From positions 1,798,001-1,862,000 of the forward strand of contig OY970153.1 of NCBI GenBank assembly GCA_963706385.1: a stretch of DNA of 64,000 nucleotides, written 5' to 3'. A program made the position numbers and the translations under genes. This document shows, one piece after another, positions 16,501-23,900 of this stretch; within the stretch, counting starts at the first letter, position 1, and every line of letters begins with the position of its first letter. The DNA is from Poindextera sp963706385. GTDB taxonomy: Bacteria > Pseudomonadota > Alphaproteobacteria > Caulobacterales > Caulobacteraceae. The notes beneath the pieces are model-generated. The model was given only the letters and a program-made list of their open reading frames with translations, was not told the origin of the DNA and searched no databases.

Positions 16501-18876
16501 GGCGGCGTCGAACGCGCCCTGATAGATGGCGGTGTGGTGGATCGTGGCCGTCGCCTTCGCCGTCGCGGTGGCGCCGCCGGCCGCGCTGGCGTACGCGCCC
16601 GCGCCGATGGTCAAGTTCCCGCTGTTGTTCAGGTCGATCGTGGCGGTCCCAAGCCCCTTGACCTCCTGGTAGACGCCGTAATCGATTTTCGCATAGGCGT
16701 CGCCGGTCGAGCCGACCCCGGCGCCGTTGGCGTTCGCCGTCGCGAAGGCGGTGATGGTCAGCGTGCCCGAATTGGTCAGTTGGCCGACGCCCGCGCTGCC
16801 GGCGGCGTCGGCCGAGGCGAATTGGTAGATCGCGGTGTCGATCGTCGCATAGGCCTTGTCGGTCTTGCCCCCGCCCGCGAAGGCGTTGGCGTCGATCGCG
16901 ATCGTCCCGCTGTTGGTCAGGCTCGCCGTGGCCGAGGCCCCGCCATGGACGGTTTGCGAGATCGCTGGATCGATATAGGCGGTGGCGGTCGCCTTGACCG
17001 CGCCGGTGGCGTTGGCGTTGGCCGTGATGGTGAGCGTGCCGGAGTTGGTGTTGTTGATCGTGGCGCTGGCCACGCCCGCCGCGCCGGTGGCCGAAACGGT
17101 CTGATAAAGGCCGTCTGCGACGTAGCCCTCGGCCTTGGCGGAGGTCGGCGAAACCGCCGTCGCATCGCCCGCGAAGGTCATCACCCCGGAATTGTCGATG
17201 CTGGCGTTGGCCGCGTTGAGGCCGGTGACGTCCTGCCCGACGCCCTCGACAAGCGTGGCGTAGGCGCCGGCATAGGTCGGCGCCGAGGCGGTGGCCGAGG
17301 CGATGGCCGAGAAATGGCCGGAGTTGGTCACCGAGGCGGAGGCCGAGCCATGGCCGCCGTCGGAGACGGTTTGCTGAGCGCCGCCGACGAGGGCGGTCGC
17401 GGAGGCGCTGACGCCGGCCGCCGCCTTGGCGTTGGCGGTGACCGTGAGGGTTCCCGAATTGACCAGGGACGCGGAGCTGACCGCGCCGCCGACGATATTC
17501 TGCCCAACGCCGTAGGCCGCGTCAAAGGCCTTGGCGTCAGACGCCCCGGTCGCGTGAGCAACGGCCCCGACGGTGATCACGCCCGTGTTGCTGACCACGC
17601 CCGTGGCCGCCGTGTGCGATCCGCCGGCGCTGGCGCTTTGGCGCACGCCGACGGCCGTGTCCGACCGGGTGAGGTAGGCGCCCCCCGCGTCGGCGAATAT
17701 GCCGCTCGCGCTGGCCGAGGCGAGGACCGACAGCGTCCCCTCGTTGCTGACGCCCTCGTAGACCGTCGAGGCGCCGCTCGCCGCCTGGCCGACGCCCTCC
17801 GCGCGCACGGCGGCGTGGGCCGTGGTGTAGGCGTTGGCGACCGCGCCGATGCTCACGGAAAGCGCGCCCGAATTGTCGACCGTCAGGGAGGCGAGCGAGC
17901 CCGTGGCGATCGCGCTCTGGATCACGCCCGCGCCGCTGGCGGCCGCCTTGGCGACACCGTTGGAATCGGCGGTCGCCAGGCCGGAGACATCCAGGGTCCC
18001 GCTGTTGGAGACACCCTCGGAGACCGTGACGCCCGTGCCATGCTGGTCCACGCCGTAGACGGCGGCGAGGGCGGTCGCATGGCCGAGCGTCGACGTCGCG
18101 GCCGCGGTGGCCGCCGCGGCGACCGTGAGATTGCCCGCGTTGCCGAAGCTTTCCGTCACGCCGAAGGCGCCGCCGGTGACGTTCTGATCGACCCCGCCGC
18201 CGCTGACGTTCGCGTATAGGGCCGTGGCCCCGATCACGACCGCCTGGGCGGAGACGTCGATCGAGCCGGAATTGCTCGCGCTCACGCTGGCGTTCGCGGT
18301 TCCGCCGGAGGCGACCTGCCTCAGGCCGGTCGCGGTCGCGGTGGCCGAGCCGAGAGCCACCGCCCTGAAGCCGGTGACGTCGATCGCGCCGGCGTTGGTG
18401 ATGTTGCTGACGCCGCCCGAGAGGTTGAGCCCGCTGGTCGTGTCGTAAACCTCGACGCCGACCACCGAGGGCGCGCCGAGCCCGGCGAGGCCCACGTGGA
18501 TCGCGCCGTCGTTGACGATCGCGCCGACCCCGGCGTTGACGACGTCGATGCCCGCCTGCGAGCCATAGATGTTGCCGCCGGTCTCGTTGACCAGCGAGCC
18601 GGATATGACGCTGCCGAGCTCGACCAACATGCCGTCGGAGTGGAAATAAGAGCCGATCGTGCCGTAGTTGTCGAAACTGGCGCCGCCGGTCAGCTGATAG
18701 TTGTTGATGACCACATAGTCGTAATGGGTGGGGGCGGTCACGGTGACCGTCACCGCGCTGGAGCCCGGACCGGTCAGCGTGAACGGCGCCGCCGACGCGG
18801 GCGTCGCGAGCGAGGCGGTCAAGGCGGCGGCCGAAGCGCCAGCCAGCAGGACACGAACAGAAGTCGATTTGCGCAC
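10558..18876 (-). CDS. Giant repeat autotransporter with C-terminal polyproline linker and OmpA domain
   Basis: About 2772 residues from a GTG at 18876 preceded by GGGGAG. Upstream in-frame codons exist, but this start gives a clean signal peptide (RKSTSVRVLLAGASAAALTAS...ASA). A passenger of roughly 37-40 units of about 46 aa follows (residues ~200-1930), each with a variant of 'YGVYQ....G...ASL.NSGTLTI.A.A.A', as in beta-helical adhesins. Residues ~2313-2629 are an autotransporter-like beta-barrel (ASIWGRATGEW ... VSVKLSYKFG). A run of about 30 prolines comes next, then an OmpA/Pal-type domain (VVYFPFDQYVLTPEAQ, VVGHTDTSG, NMRLSERRAKATADAL) predicted to bind peptidoglycan. It is likely a cell-surface adhesin anchored to the wall. 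A CtrA-like box lies upstream. Confidence 0.87.
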   Translation of the reverse strand: MRKSTSVRVLLAGASAAALTASLATPASAAPFTLTGPGSSAVTVTVTAPTHYDYVVINNYQLTGGASFDNYGTIGSYFHSDGMLVELGSVISGSLVNETGGNIYGSQAGIDVVNAGVGAIVNDGAIHVGLAGLGAPSVVGVEVYDTTSGLNLSGGVSNITNAGAIDVTGFRAVALGSATATATGLRQVASGGTANASVSASNSGSIDVSAQAVVIGATALYANVSGGGVDQNVTGGAFGVTESFGNAGNLTVAAAATAAATSTLGHATALAAVYGVDQHGTGVTVSEGVSNSGTLDVSGLATADSNGVAKAAASGAGVIQSAIATGSLASLTVDNSGALSVSIGAVANAYTTAHAAVRAEGVGQAASGASTVYEGVSNEGTLSVLASASASGIFADAGGAYLTRSDTAVGVRQSASAGGSHTAATGVVSNTGVITVGAVAHATGASDAKAFDAAYGVGQNIVGGAVSSASLVNSGTLTVTANAKAAAGVSASATALVGGAQQTVSDGGHGSASASVTNSGHFSAIASATASAPTYAGAYATLVEGVGQDVTGLNAANASIDNSGVMTFAGDATAVSPTSAKAEGYVADGLYQTVSATGAAGVASATINNTNSGTLTITANANATGAVKATATAYIDPAISQTVHGGASATASLTNSGTIAIDANAFAGGGKTDKAYATIDTAIYQFASADAAGSAGVGQLTNSGTLTITAFATANANGAGVGSTGDAYAKIDYGVYQEVKGLGTATIDLNNSGNLTIGAGAYASAAGGATATAKATATIHHTAIYQGAFDAAVSSATLENSGSLLIAAQADAAAASGAKAYAYVDSYGVYQDVTAAGAKTSSYASIDNASGTLTIGALAYANATLGDATAQAHVYDPIYQEVSGGAVSTANLTNSGTVEFFAQATAEGYKAKATASMDYGIYQWVSAGGAETSATASIDNSGTLIISVAAVAAAGSTSALANAHFSHTALYQYAYDGLSTSVSLNNSGSLSLTASASASGVTYAKATAEFTEYAIYQSADANGVAGSSAAASLTNSGTLTIEAMANAKATATGASAYAYATMEREAIYQKATNADAASVGLTNNASGTLSILLSASAVAPHYAYAEAVGATPEIYQYAGADGATGSTALADLNNAGALSVTVQANAAAATGYADASAYAHTGVVQYAEGGYSSTASLENSGTLTVLTSASASGATRGYAEAERSDAGIYQYASATTAAIGLGGAASVSLTNSGTLTVGVAANAAATTAAADATAYAYQYYGVWQKAYNADTVSATLANTGMLAVGASASATAPLYAKAEAYLYDTSIDQSAEGDGAVGSVASTSLTIGASGTIQVGTRATATAVGGDAYAYADDRAGVGQDSWSATAVTDTLENAGILQVMDSATASGKSFAHATAYQSYGVYQDATATGATGSATIGLTNSGTLTIDAMAVANAATGAAQASGGIEYGVTQDAHGAASADAALTNTNTGVLKILASGSAVGAATAEGRGEIQTGIEQYADTSAGGAATASLTNNGTLTVMASGYADPVAGDAYAIGIIGSTSFTSGSALLSVSASPLFFATFSDGPAILQEAYAGLTDSVTLTNTGSMTLAAQATAVGGAVAWALGYLGYGVEQTVTATGAGSSATASIVNSGALTIAAAASASATGSAAAVAEVHYGLYQDVSGAHADTASINNSSGTLDISATGTANASGHAAALALADGIYQSVSADGTALSTATASLTNSGTLDVSAHAHASATTVALAEAVAFGVYQQAVNGAADTASLVNSGTLTVSANAGAVASSSAIVAHASAFEEVFGVEQVVNAASGGASLASFTNNGVFQVTAKAVAVAIASTSAQALAEAGASGVEQNLTGTGALGTASFTNTGTFMVAATATATAAATNVNAHAIAEARGYKPYAGVGDALTLAVSNTGAFTVSASAKSSELAVAEALGIEASSGELTGAIGNGASATLLVSAIAAGTTGGASAVGVKLTSDVNDATITNNGVIHVYAQGPNAFATGIQLTTLGGGILTPVSDVATIVNDGGEIWAGVSTDGGTTVTHGVAIDTTGSPNPVNIDLKGTSRNGYIFGDINIGLNDVITVSNGETDFSGLINDPTYNGTLTLASGGNLFLEDRMVGGVLFASGGWVNTFNSNAGSTLTLEFPTAGFSGAGLLSNPEILANNATLAGALVIRPDVGLFANSYGPYTVVDTTNSGNAISGQFSSVTSPTPLLAPSVSLVDPTTGGYQQDVLTITRVPFNAVPGLTINQKSAGKGIEDVYSTSLTGAFGNLVTNLFTQNAANYPHALDQLAGAEYADYLQSLQWSGGQFDNIIGERIDCSDDIHYAEGNTPKACRTPGQASIWGRATGEWSDQKADIEAPKYRADDASVYFGGDYAINDRLMIGAALGWVQNNLSFPATHASINTDGVQGGVYGSYEPGRWYVRGLVSYGEYNGNGHRTIDIQPDFTNFTPSPIGAPVTAVVGRTSTKIGADVVNVYGEFGAPMDLQSVTVTPYLGLGYTNASYQHNTETGVPGANLSITGGNSDNFTTDLGARFTGTLDNTFHPQLTIAWEHGFSKDRATYDAAYADAPAGSGFPVISAYRQPDAAVVGLALMGTYGKNLEYRVAYNGRFNSDVTDHSVSVKLSYKFGQAAPPPPPPPPPPPPPPPPPPPPPPPPPPPPAFVAKDFVVYFPFDQYVLTPEAQSVVQQAAHYALDGKATRIIVVGHTDTSGGAAYNMRLSERRAKATADALVGLGVAQSVLNVDWKGKTDLAVPTPDGVKEPLNRRSTISINF

Positions 18877-19011
18877 GGTCAGCTCCCCAATCCCCGTTCG
18901 ATCCGGAATCGAACCTTCGAGTACCGACGTTAGCGATATCGGAACCCGGCGTGCCGAACAAGCCGCAAATCGGGTTGCACCGGCCTCAATTTCGCTTTTT
19001 TTCGGCCTGTT

Positions 19012-19027
19012 GTTAACCTGCACTTAA
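19012..19027 (-). promoter_or_regulatory. Full CtrA-type binding site (TTAA-N7-TTAAC)
   Basis: On the minus strand the site reads TTAAGTGCAGGTTAAC, an exact match to the CtrA consensus. It lies about 135 bp upstream of the giant autotransporter start and about 205 bp upstream of the divergent glycosyltransferase start. Such AT-rich words are rare in this GC-rich DNA. The remaining 354-bp divergent gap shows no gene. Confidence 0.62.
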
Positions 19028-19230
19028 GAGGCGTCTGGGATGGGCCGGAGGCGGAATCTCGGCCAACTCCGCCATCGCGGCTTTCGCTGCGAACCGCCGC
19101 GGGCTATGGACGAAAAGGGATGGCCTCGGGCTTGCTCGACCGGCTCGCGGTCGGCCAAGGCGCGGCGCGTCCCGCAACCCCCGGTCCGCGCGAACGCGCC
19201 GCCATTTCTGCTTCGCCTTGGAGGGCGCCC

Positions 19231-20079
19231 GTGGCCCTGAAACACATCCTGATCGCCGTGCCGACCATGGCCGGGCTGATGAAGGCCAAGACCGCCACGA
19301 CCCTGGTGCTGCTGATGCGGCGCCTGACCCGGGCTGGCGTCCAGGCGGAGTACCTCAACGTCAACTCCTCGGACATCGTCTACGCCCGCAACCTGTTCGC
19401 CCGCGAGGTGCTGAGGTCCGAGGTGCTGGACGGGCTGCTGTTCGTCGATTCGGACATGCAGTTTCGCCCCGAGGTGGTGATGAAGATGCTGGCGCTCGGC
19501 GCCGACGTGGTCGGGACGGCCTATCCGAAGCGGTCGCTGAACATGGATCAGTTCGCCCGGGCGATGGCCGAGTTGGGCGCCTTCTCGCCCCAGGCCAAGG
19601 GCAAGGCGATGGCCAACACCTACCAGTTCACCGTGGTGCCTTCGTGGACCACGCCCAAGGTCGAGCGGCTGGAGGTGGTGCGCGGCTTCGCCAAGATGGC
19701 CGGGGTCGGCATGGGCTGCACCCTGATCTCGCGGGCGGCGCTGCGGGCGATGATCGACGGCAAGGTGGTCGAGCCGCGCAAGGACATCATCGACGGGGTC
19801 GACCAGATGAGCTGGGCGTTTTTCGACTGCATGAAGGTGGACGGCGTCACCCTGTCGGAGGACTATTCCTTCTGCTACCGCTGGACGCGGCTGCTGGGCC
19901 GCGACCTGTGGGTCTGCGTCGACGAGCCGGTCACCCATCTCGGCGACTTCAGCCACCAGGCGCGGTATCTGGACCGGCTTTCCCTGGTCGGGCGGCGGGG
20001 CGAAAGCCCGCTGGCCGCCGCTTCGGAAGCCCCCGACATCGATCTGGGCGCGGAGCCGGCGGCCGAGGTCGGCGCCTGA
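19231..20079 (+). CDS. Glycosyltransferase-like protein (GT-A fold, DxD motif)
   Basis: 282 residues from the GTG at 19231, preceded by GGAGGG at a good spacing; the longer in-frame extension is low-complexity Ala/Pro/Arg. The body starts KHILIAVPTMAG and contains LLFVDSDMQFRPEVVMKML, where DSD is the metal/nucleotide-sugar motif of GT-A enzymes. GVGMGCTLISRAAL and SEDYSFCYRW follow, where the acidic ED pair fits the catalytic base region. There is no signal peptide. The family resembles small glycosyltransferases used in surface or S-layer glycan decoration; donor and acceptor are unknown. It is divergent from the giant autotransporter gene and may act on it, which is only an inference from position. 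Confidence 0.68.
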   Translation: MALKHILIAVPTMAGLMKAKTATTLVLLMRRLTRAGVQAEYLNVNSSDIVYARNLFAREVLRSEVLDGLLFVDSDMQFRPEVVMKMLALGADVVGTAYPKRSLNMDQFARAMAELGAFSPQAKGKAMANTYQFTVVPSWTTPKVERLEVVRGFAKMAGVGMGCTLISRAALRAMIDGKVVEPRKDIIDGVDQMSWAFFDCMKVDGVTLSEDYSFCYRWTRLLGRDLWVCVDEPVTHLGDFSHQARYLDRLSLVGRRGESPLAAASEAPDIDLGAEPAAEVGA

Positions 20080-20158
20080 GGCGGCCTCGCTCGTGTTCCT
20101 CGACGATTTCGTCCAACCGCGCCGGACGCCCGGCGCCTTTCATCGGAGATCCACCACA

Positions 20159-20929
20159 ATGCAGCCCGTTCTTTCGATCGCGGCCCTGTCGCTGATCCTC
20201 GCCGCGACCGGCGCCTCGGCCCAGCCGGAGTCGGCCGCGCCGGCCAACTTCACCCTGCCCCGCGCCTATGACGGCTACGCCCAGCCCGAGATCACCGACT
20301 GCACCACCACCGGCGCGCTGAAGCGCGAGTGCGTCGTGCCGGCGATGACCGCCGGCCGCTATCTGGTGGTGGCGGTCGGAAAGGCCGCCTCGACCGGGGC
20401 GGACGCGACCCAGGCCCTGTCGATCACCCTGAACGGCGCGCCCTGCATCGCGACCAAGCCGGTGGCGTTCACCGGCGACAAGTCGCTGGAGCTGGCTTGC
20501 GAGGTCCACTTCCTGACCGACCAGCCCGTGACGGTCGCGGCGGTCTACGCCGTCGAAAGCGCCACCGCCGAATCGGGAGGGCCGAAGCTGGTGTTCAAGC
20601 GCCTGCCCTGGACCGGCATCATGGAGGCCCACGCCGTGCAGTTGCGGCCCGCCGAGCCGGCGGCCGGCGCGCCGGCCGCCAAGAACTCCCGCCAAGAAGA
20701 AATAGTCCTCCGGGCGGAGGAGCGCGTTCCGCAAAAGTGGATCCGGTTTTGCGATCAGAACGCGCTCGAACTTTTGAATTTAGAGCCCGATTCAACGATC
20801 AGGCGATTTGGCCTGATCGCATCGTGCTCTAGAGCGCGTTCCGCGAAAGTGGATCCGGTTTTGCGATCAGAACGCGCTCGAACTTTTGAATTTAGAGCCC
20901 GAATTCAACGATCAGGCGATTTGGCCTGA
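20159..20929 (+). CDS. Exported protein of unknown function, C-terminus running into repeat DNA
   Basis: The start ATG is preceded by GGAGATCC; the first 21 residues (MQPVLSIAALSLILAATGASA) form a signal peptide. The mature part contains TLPRAYDGYAQPEITDC, KRECVVPAMTAGRYLVVAVG and a later VHFLTDQPVTVAAVY, with four Cys residues that could pair in the periplasm. I do not recognise the family. After about residue 175 the frame enters palindromic repeat DNA and reads through two copies before stopping. In the +1 frame the natural-looking end PAKKK-TAG occurs at 20703-20705, so a one-base insertion near 20685 may have shifted the original C-terminus. Confidence 0.6.
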   Translation: MQPVLSIAALSLILAATGASAQPESAAPANFTLPRAYDGYAQPEITDCTTTGALKRECVVPAMTAGRYLVVAVGKAASTGADATQALSITLNGAPCIATKPVAFTGDKSLELACEVHFLTDQPVTVAAVYAVESATAESGGPKLVFKRLPWTGIMEAHAVQLRPAEPAAGAPAAKNSRQEEIVLRAEERVPQKWIRFCDQNALELLNLEPDSTIRRFGLIASCSRARSAKVDPVLRSERARTFEFRARIQRSGDLA

Positions 20930-20944
20930 TCGCATCGTGCTCTA
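20720..20944. repeat. Two tandem intact copies of the palindromic intergenic repeat (copies B and C)
   Basis: Each copy is about 112 bp. Stem one pairs GAGCGCGTTC with GAACGCGCTC around a CGCAAAA/TTTTGCG inner stem. Stem two pairs AGAGCCCGATTC-side DNA and CGATCAGGCG with its complement before ATCGTGCTCTA. Copy B begins at 20720 and copy C at 20831. They differ at a few bases (for example CGCAAAA versus CGCGAAA). Confidence 0.9.
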
Positions 20945-20980
20945 GGGCGTGTTGATTTTAGGTTGATCCAAGTATCTCTA

Positions 20981-21097
20981 CCGCTCATCCCGGCGAAGGC
21001 CGGGACCCAGATCAACGAACACAAGTTTATCCGCATCATCCTAGATATAACGTCTCAGCCATACGATCTGGGTCCCGGCCTTCGCCGGGATGAGCGG
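20981..21097. repeat. Inverted pair of REP-like elements
   Basis: CCGCTCATCCCGGCGAAGGC and the following CGGGACCCAGAT occur at the left. The exact complement (ATCTGGGTCCCGGCC ... GATGAGCGG) closes the pair on the right, with an AT-rich middle. Immediately after, ATCATCGTGCTCTAG (21122-21136) matches the tail of the palindromic repeat family, so the REP pair may sit inside a third, eroded copy. Confidence 0.85.
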
Positions 21098-21153
21098 AGC
21101 AATGAAGTGATTCAACTTAATATCATCGTGCTCTAGGGCTGGCGGCGCGGCGG

Positions 21154-21366
21154 ATGAGCCTTTCCCTCACGCTCGCCTTGCTGGCCCTGGGCGCCGCGCT
21201 CTGCGGCCTGTTCGGCTGGCTCGGCGCGCGCCCCCGGCCGCTCGGCCGCCCGCGGCTGGCGCCCTGGCCGTTGATGATGATGTTCGCGGCGACGGCGACG
21301 ATGTTGATCCTGGTCCACCTGCTGAACCTGCTGGGCCTCCGCACCGGCGGGCCGCGGGCCTTTTAG
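21154..21366 (+). CDS. Small two-helix membrane protein
   Basis: 70 residues. Residues 3-24 (LSLTLALLALGAALCGLFGWLG) and ~41-62 (MMMFAATATMLILVHLLNLLGL) are both hydrophobic enough to span the membrane, joined by an Arg/Pro-rich loop (ARPRPLGRPRLAPWP). Short proteins of this kind are frequent in Caulobacteraceae, but I cannot assign a function. It converges with the TonB receptor gene, whose stop is 10 bp away. Coding is supported by its composition and by a stop that fits the gap, not by any motif. Confidence 0.55.
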   Translation: MSLSLTLALLALGAALCGLFGWLGARPRPLGRPRLAPWPLMMMFAATATMLILVHLLNLLGLRTGGPRAF

Positions 21367-21375
21367 CTTCGCCGC

Positions 21376-23769
21376 TCAGAAGCTGGCCTTCAGCCCGACA
21401 TAGGCCGCCCGGGGCGCGGCGGGGGTGAAACTGCGCGGATCGCTCAAGCTGACGCCGGGCGGCAGGCCGCCGAGGTTGGCGAACGCGCCATAGGCGAAAT
21501 AGCGCGCGCCGGTCACGTTCTCGATCCGCCCGTACAATTGCAATCTGGGGCCGAGTTGGTAGCGGGCGCGCAGATCGAGCCGCGCCCAGCCGGGCAGCTT
21601 GGGGCCCTGGTTCGAGGCGTCGCCGCCTAGATATTCGCCGCTCTGCGCCCGCAGATCCGCGCCGAGCGACAGCCGCGCGCTCGCCGACCAGTCGGCGTTG
21701 ACCACCAGCCGCTGGGCCGGGGTCAGTGGCAGCCGGTCGCCCGGACGGACGGTGATGTCGCCGCTGATCGGATCGGCATAGGGGCTGTTGGAGGGCAGGC
21801 TGAGCCGGCTTTGAAACGTGGCGTCGATCAGGCTGTAGTCCACGCCCAGGCTCCATCGGGTCGCGGTCAGCGAGACCCGGGCCTCCAGCCCCTGGCGGCG
21901 CGCGGCGCCGGCGTTGGCGAAATAGCCCTGGCCGGTGCTGAACAGGCGGGTGGCGAGGTTCAGGATCTCGTTGTCGGTGTCGGTGCGGAAGACGCCGAGG
22001 CTCCAGTCGATATCCGCGTCCAGCCCCCCCGCTTGGCCGCGCCCGCGCAGCCCCGCCTCGACGGTGCGGCCGGTCACCGGCTTCAGGTTCGGGTCGGAGA
22101 CCAGTTGGCCGGCCAGCACGCACGGCTTGGCCGGATCGGCGCAGGCCAGCTCGGCCGGGGTCGGGTCGCGGTTGGACTCCGCATAGCCGGCATAGAGGCT
22201 CACTCCGGGAGCGAGCTTGTAGGTCGCCCCGATCGCCGGGTTGAACCGGGCGTAGTGGTGCGCGCCGTCAAGGTTGGTTCCGGCCTGGTCGGCCAGCACG
22301 AGGTCGGCGGCGTTGTAGCGGCCGCTGAGCGTCGCGGTCAGCCGCGGGGTCACATCGAGCGCGTCGCTGAAATAGACGCCGACATAGGTGTTGGCCGCCA
22401 CCAGATCGACCGGGGCGATGATCTCGCCGGCGGCCAGGGCCTGGCTCGCGGCCAGGGGGCTAACCAACTGATCGATGACGTAGCCCGCCCCGACCACCTG
22501 AAGGTCAGGCGTCAGCACGCCAAGTTCGCTGGTCGTCCGGTATTGCGTACGCCCGTGATCGAGCGCGGCGCCGATCACCAGATGATTGTCCCGCCCGAAC
22601 AACCGCGCGGTCGAGGTGGCCTGCAACGCCGCGCCATAGCCGTCGCTGGTCGTCGCGGTGCGGTCGACTTCGCCATAGGCGACGCCGGCCCCCGAGGCGA
22701 TCGCCGGGCCGAGGAAATCCGGGATCGGCGCTCCGGCCCGATCGTAGACGGTGTCGCTCGGCGCGCCGAGGCAGAGGAAGGCGCCATGCGGATTGTCCGC
22801 CGGGTTGGCGCAACCCTGGCCCGTCACGTCCGTGGTGTTGCCGTCGAGCGTGCGCTGGCTGAAGCGGCGGTAGTAGATGTCGGCGGCGATCTCCAAGGCG
22901 GACGTAGCCTGATAGGTCCCAGAAAGCGTCACCGCCGCCAGCCGGTCGTCCACGGTCTGCGGCCAGGTGAAGGCCGCGCCCCAGTTCGCCTTCAGCAGCT
23001 CGATCGGCGTCGAGCCGACGGCGCTGAGCGCGTTGTCCGCCCCCTCCAGGCTCAGATGCAGGCTGGCCTTGTCGTCGCGCCAGCCCAGGTCGGCGTAGAG
23101 CTGGCGCAGCCGCGCCGGCGAATGGGCGCGATAGCTCTGGTCGGAAGTCTCGCTGGCCCCGAGATAGACGCCGAACCCGTTGCGATTGGCGGCGTACTCC
23201 AGCGCCCCCGTCGCCCGCCCGAACGACCCGCCGCTCAGATCCAGCATTCCGCCCGGCGCGGTGAAACCATCCTTCATCGTCAGGCTGAGCACGCCGCCGA
23301 TGGCGTTGAGGCCAAACACCGGATCGGCGCCGATCAGGGTGGTGCGCTCGACGGCGAAGGTTGGAACCAGGTCGAAGTTCACCAGGTCGCCGAACGCCTC
23401 GTTCTGACGCACCCCGTTCTGGTAGACCGCCAGGCCCTCGCCGCCCTCGGCGCCCAGCACCGATGAGGCGTCGAAACCGCGGAACTCGACGTCCGGCTGG
23501 AAGCTCGATCCTTGCTCGTCGCCGATGTTGATCGCCGCCGAGGCGCCGGCGAGCGCATCGGGCAGGCCGCCCCGCGCGCCGGTCCGAAGCTTGTCGCCCG
23601 ACAGCACGCGGACCTCGCCGGGCGCCTTGTCGGGATCGATTCCCAGTCCGGGCAATGGCGCCGGCGCGACGACGACCACCTCGCCGACGGTCGAAGGCGG
23701 GTCCGCCCAGGCCACGGAGGCGAGGGCGGCCATCGCCGCGGCCAGGGCTGTACTCTGGTTCAATTTCAT
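21376..23769 (-). CDS. TonB-dependent outer-membrane receptor
   Basis: 797 residues. A signal peptide (MKLNQSTALAAAMAALASVAWA) precedes a TonB-box-like GEVVVVAP and a plug domain (~45-170: PGEVRVLSGDKL, VEFRGFDASSV, GLAVYQNGVRQNEAFGD, VERTTLIGADPVFGLNAIGG). A 22-strand-type barrel follows and ends in the expected aromatic residue (YVGLKASF). The mid-barrel block GYAESNRDPTPAELACADP and the late block NVTGARYFAYGAFANLGG are typical of the family. It imports a scarce ligand across the outer membrane with energy from TonB-ExbBD. The substrate is not evident: there is no Fur box, riboswitch or transporter gene next to it. Confidence 0.93.
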   Translation of the reverse strand: MKLNQSTALAAAMAALASVAWADPPSTVGEVVVVAPAPLPGLGIDPDKAPGEVRVLSGDKLRTGARGGLPDALAGASAAINIGDEQGSSFQPDVEFRGFDASSVLGAEGGEGLAVYQNGVRQNEAFGDLVNFDLVPTFAVERTTLIGADPVFGLNAIGGVLSLTMKDGFTAPGGMLDLSGGSFGRATGALEYAANRNGFGVYLGASETSDQSYRAHSPARLRQLYADLGWRDDKASLHLSLEGADNALSAVGSTPIELLKANWGAAFTWPQTVDDRLAAVTLSGTYQATSALEIAADIYYRRFSQRTLDGNTTDVTGQGCANPADNPHGAFLCLGAPSDTVYDRAGAPIPDFLGPAIASGAGVAYGEVDRTATTSDGYGAALQATSTARLFGRDNHLVIGAALDHGRTQYRTTSELGVLTPDLQVVGAGYVIDQLVSPLAASQALAAGEIIAPVDLVAANTYVGVYFSDALDVTPRLTATLSGRYNAADLVLADQAGTNLDGAHHYARFNPAIGATYKLAPGVSLYAGYAESNRDPTPAELACADPAKPCVLAGQLVSDPNLKPVTGRTVEAGLRGRGQAGGLDADIDWSLGVFRTDTDNEILNLATRLFSTGQGYFANAGAARRQGLEARVSLTATRWSLGVDYSLIDATFQSRLSLPSNSPYADPISGDITVRPGDRLPLTPAQRLVVNADWSASARLSLGADLRAQSGEYLGGDASNQGPKLPGWARLDLRARYQLGPRLQLYGRIENVTGARYFAYGAFANLGGLPPGVSLSDPRSFTPAAPRAAYVGLKASF

Positions 23770-23900
23770 GGACTGACCCTAATCCGCGCGCCTCGGCGCG
23801 CCGCGAGGCGGCCGGGCGCCGCCGCGTCCGCTCTAGATTATGACCTTTGGGCGCTTGCTGATCGTCAAACCGGGCGCGCTTCGGCGGAAAGCACCCCAGC

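Noticed and set aside
13090..18300. Regularly spaced repeats that could be mistaken for a CRISPR array
   Set aside because: The period (~140 bp) is a coding repeat in one continuous frame, the units vary throughout and there are no constant direct repeats with unique spacers or cas genes.
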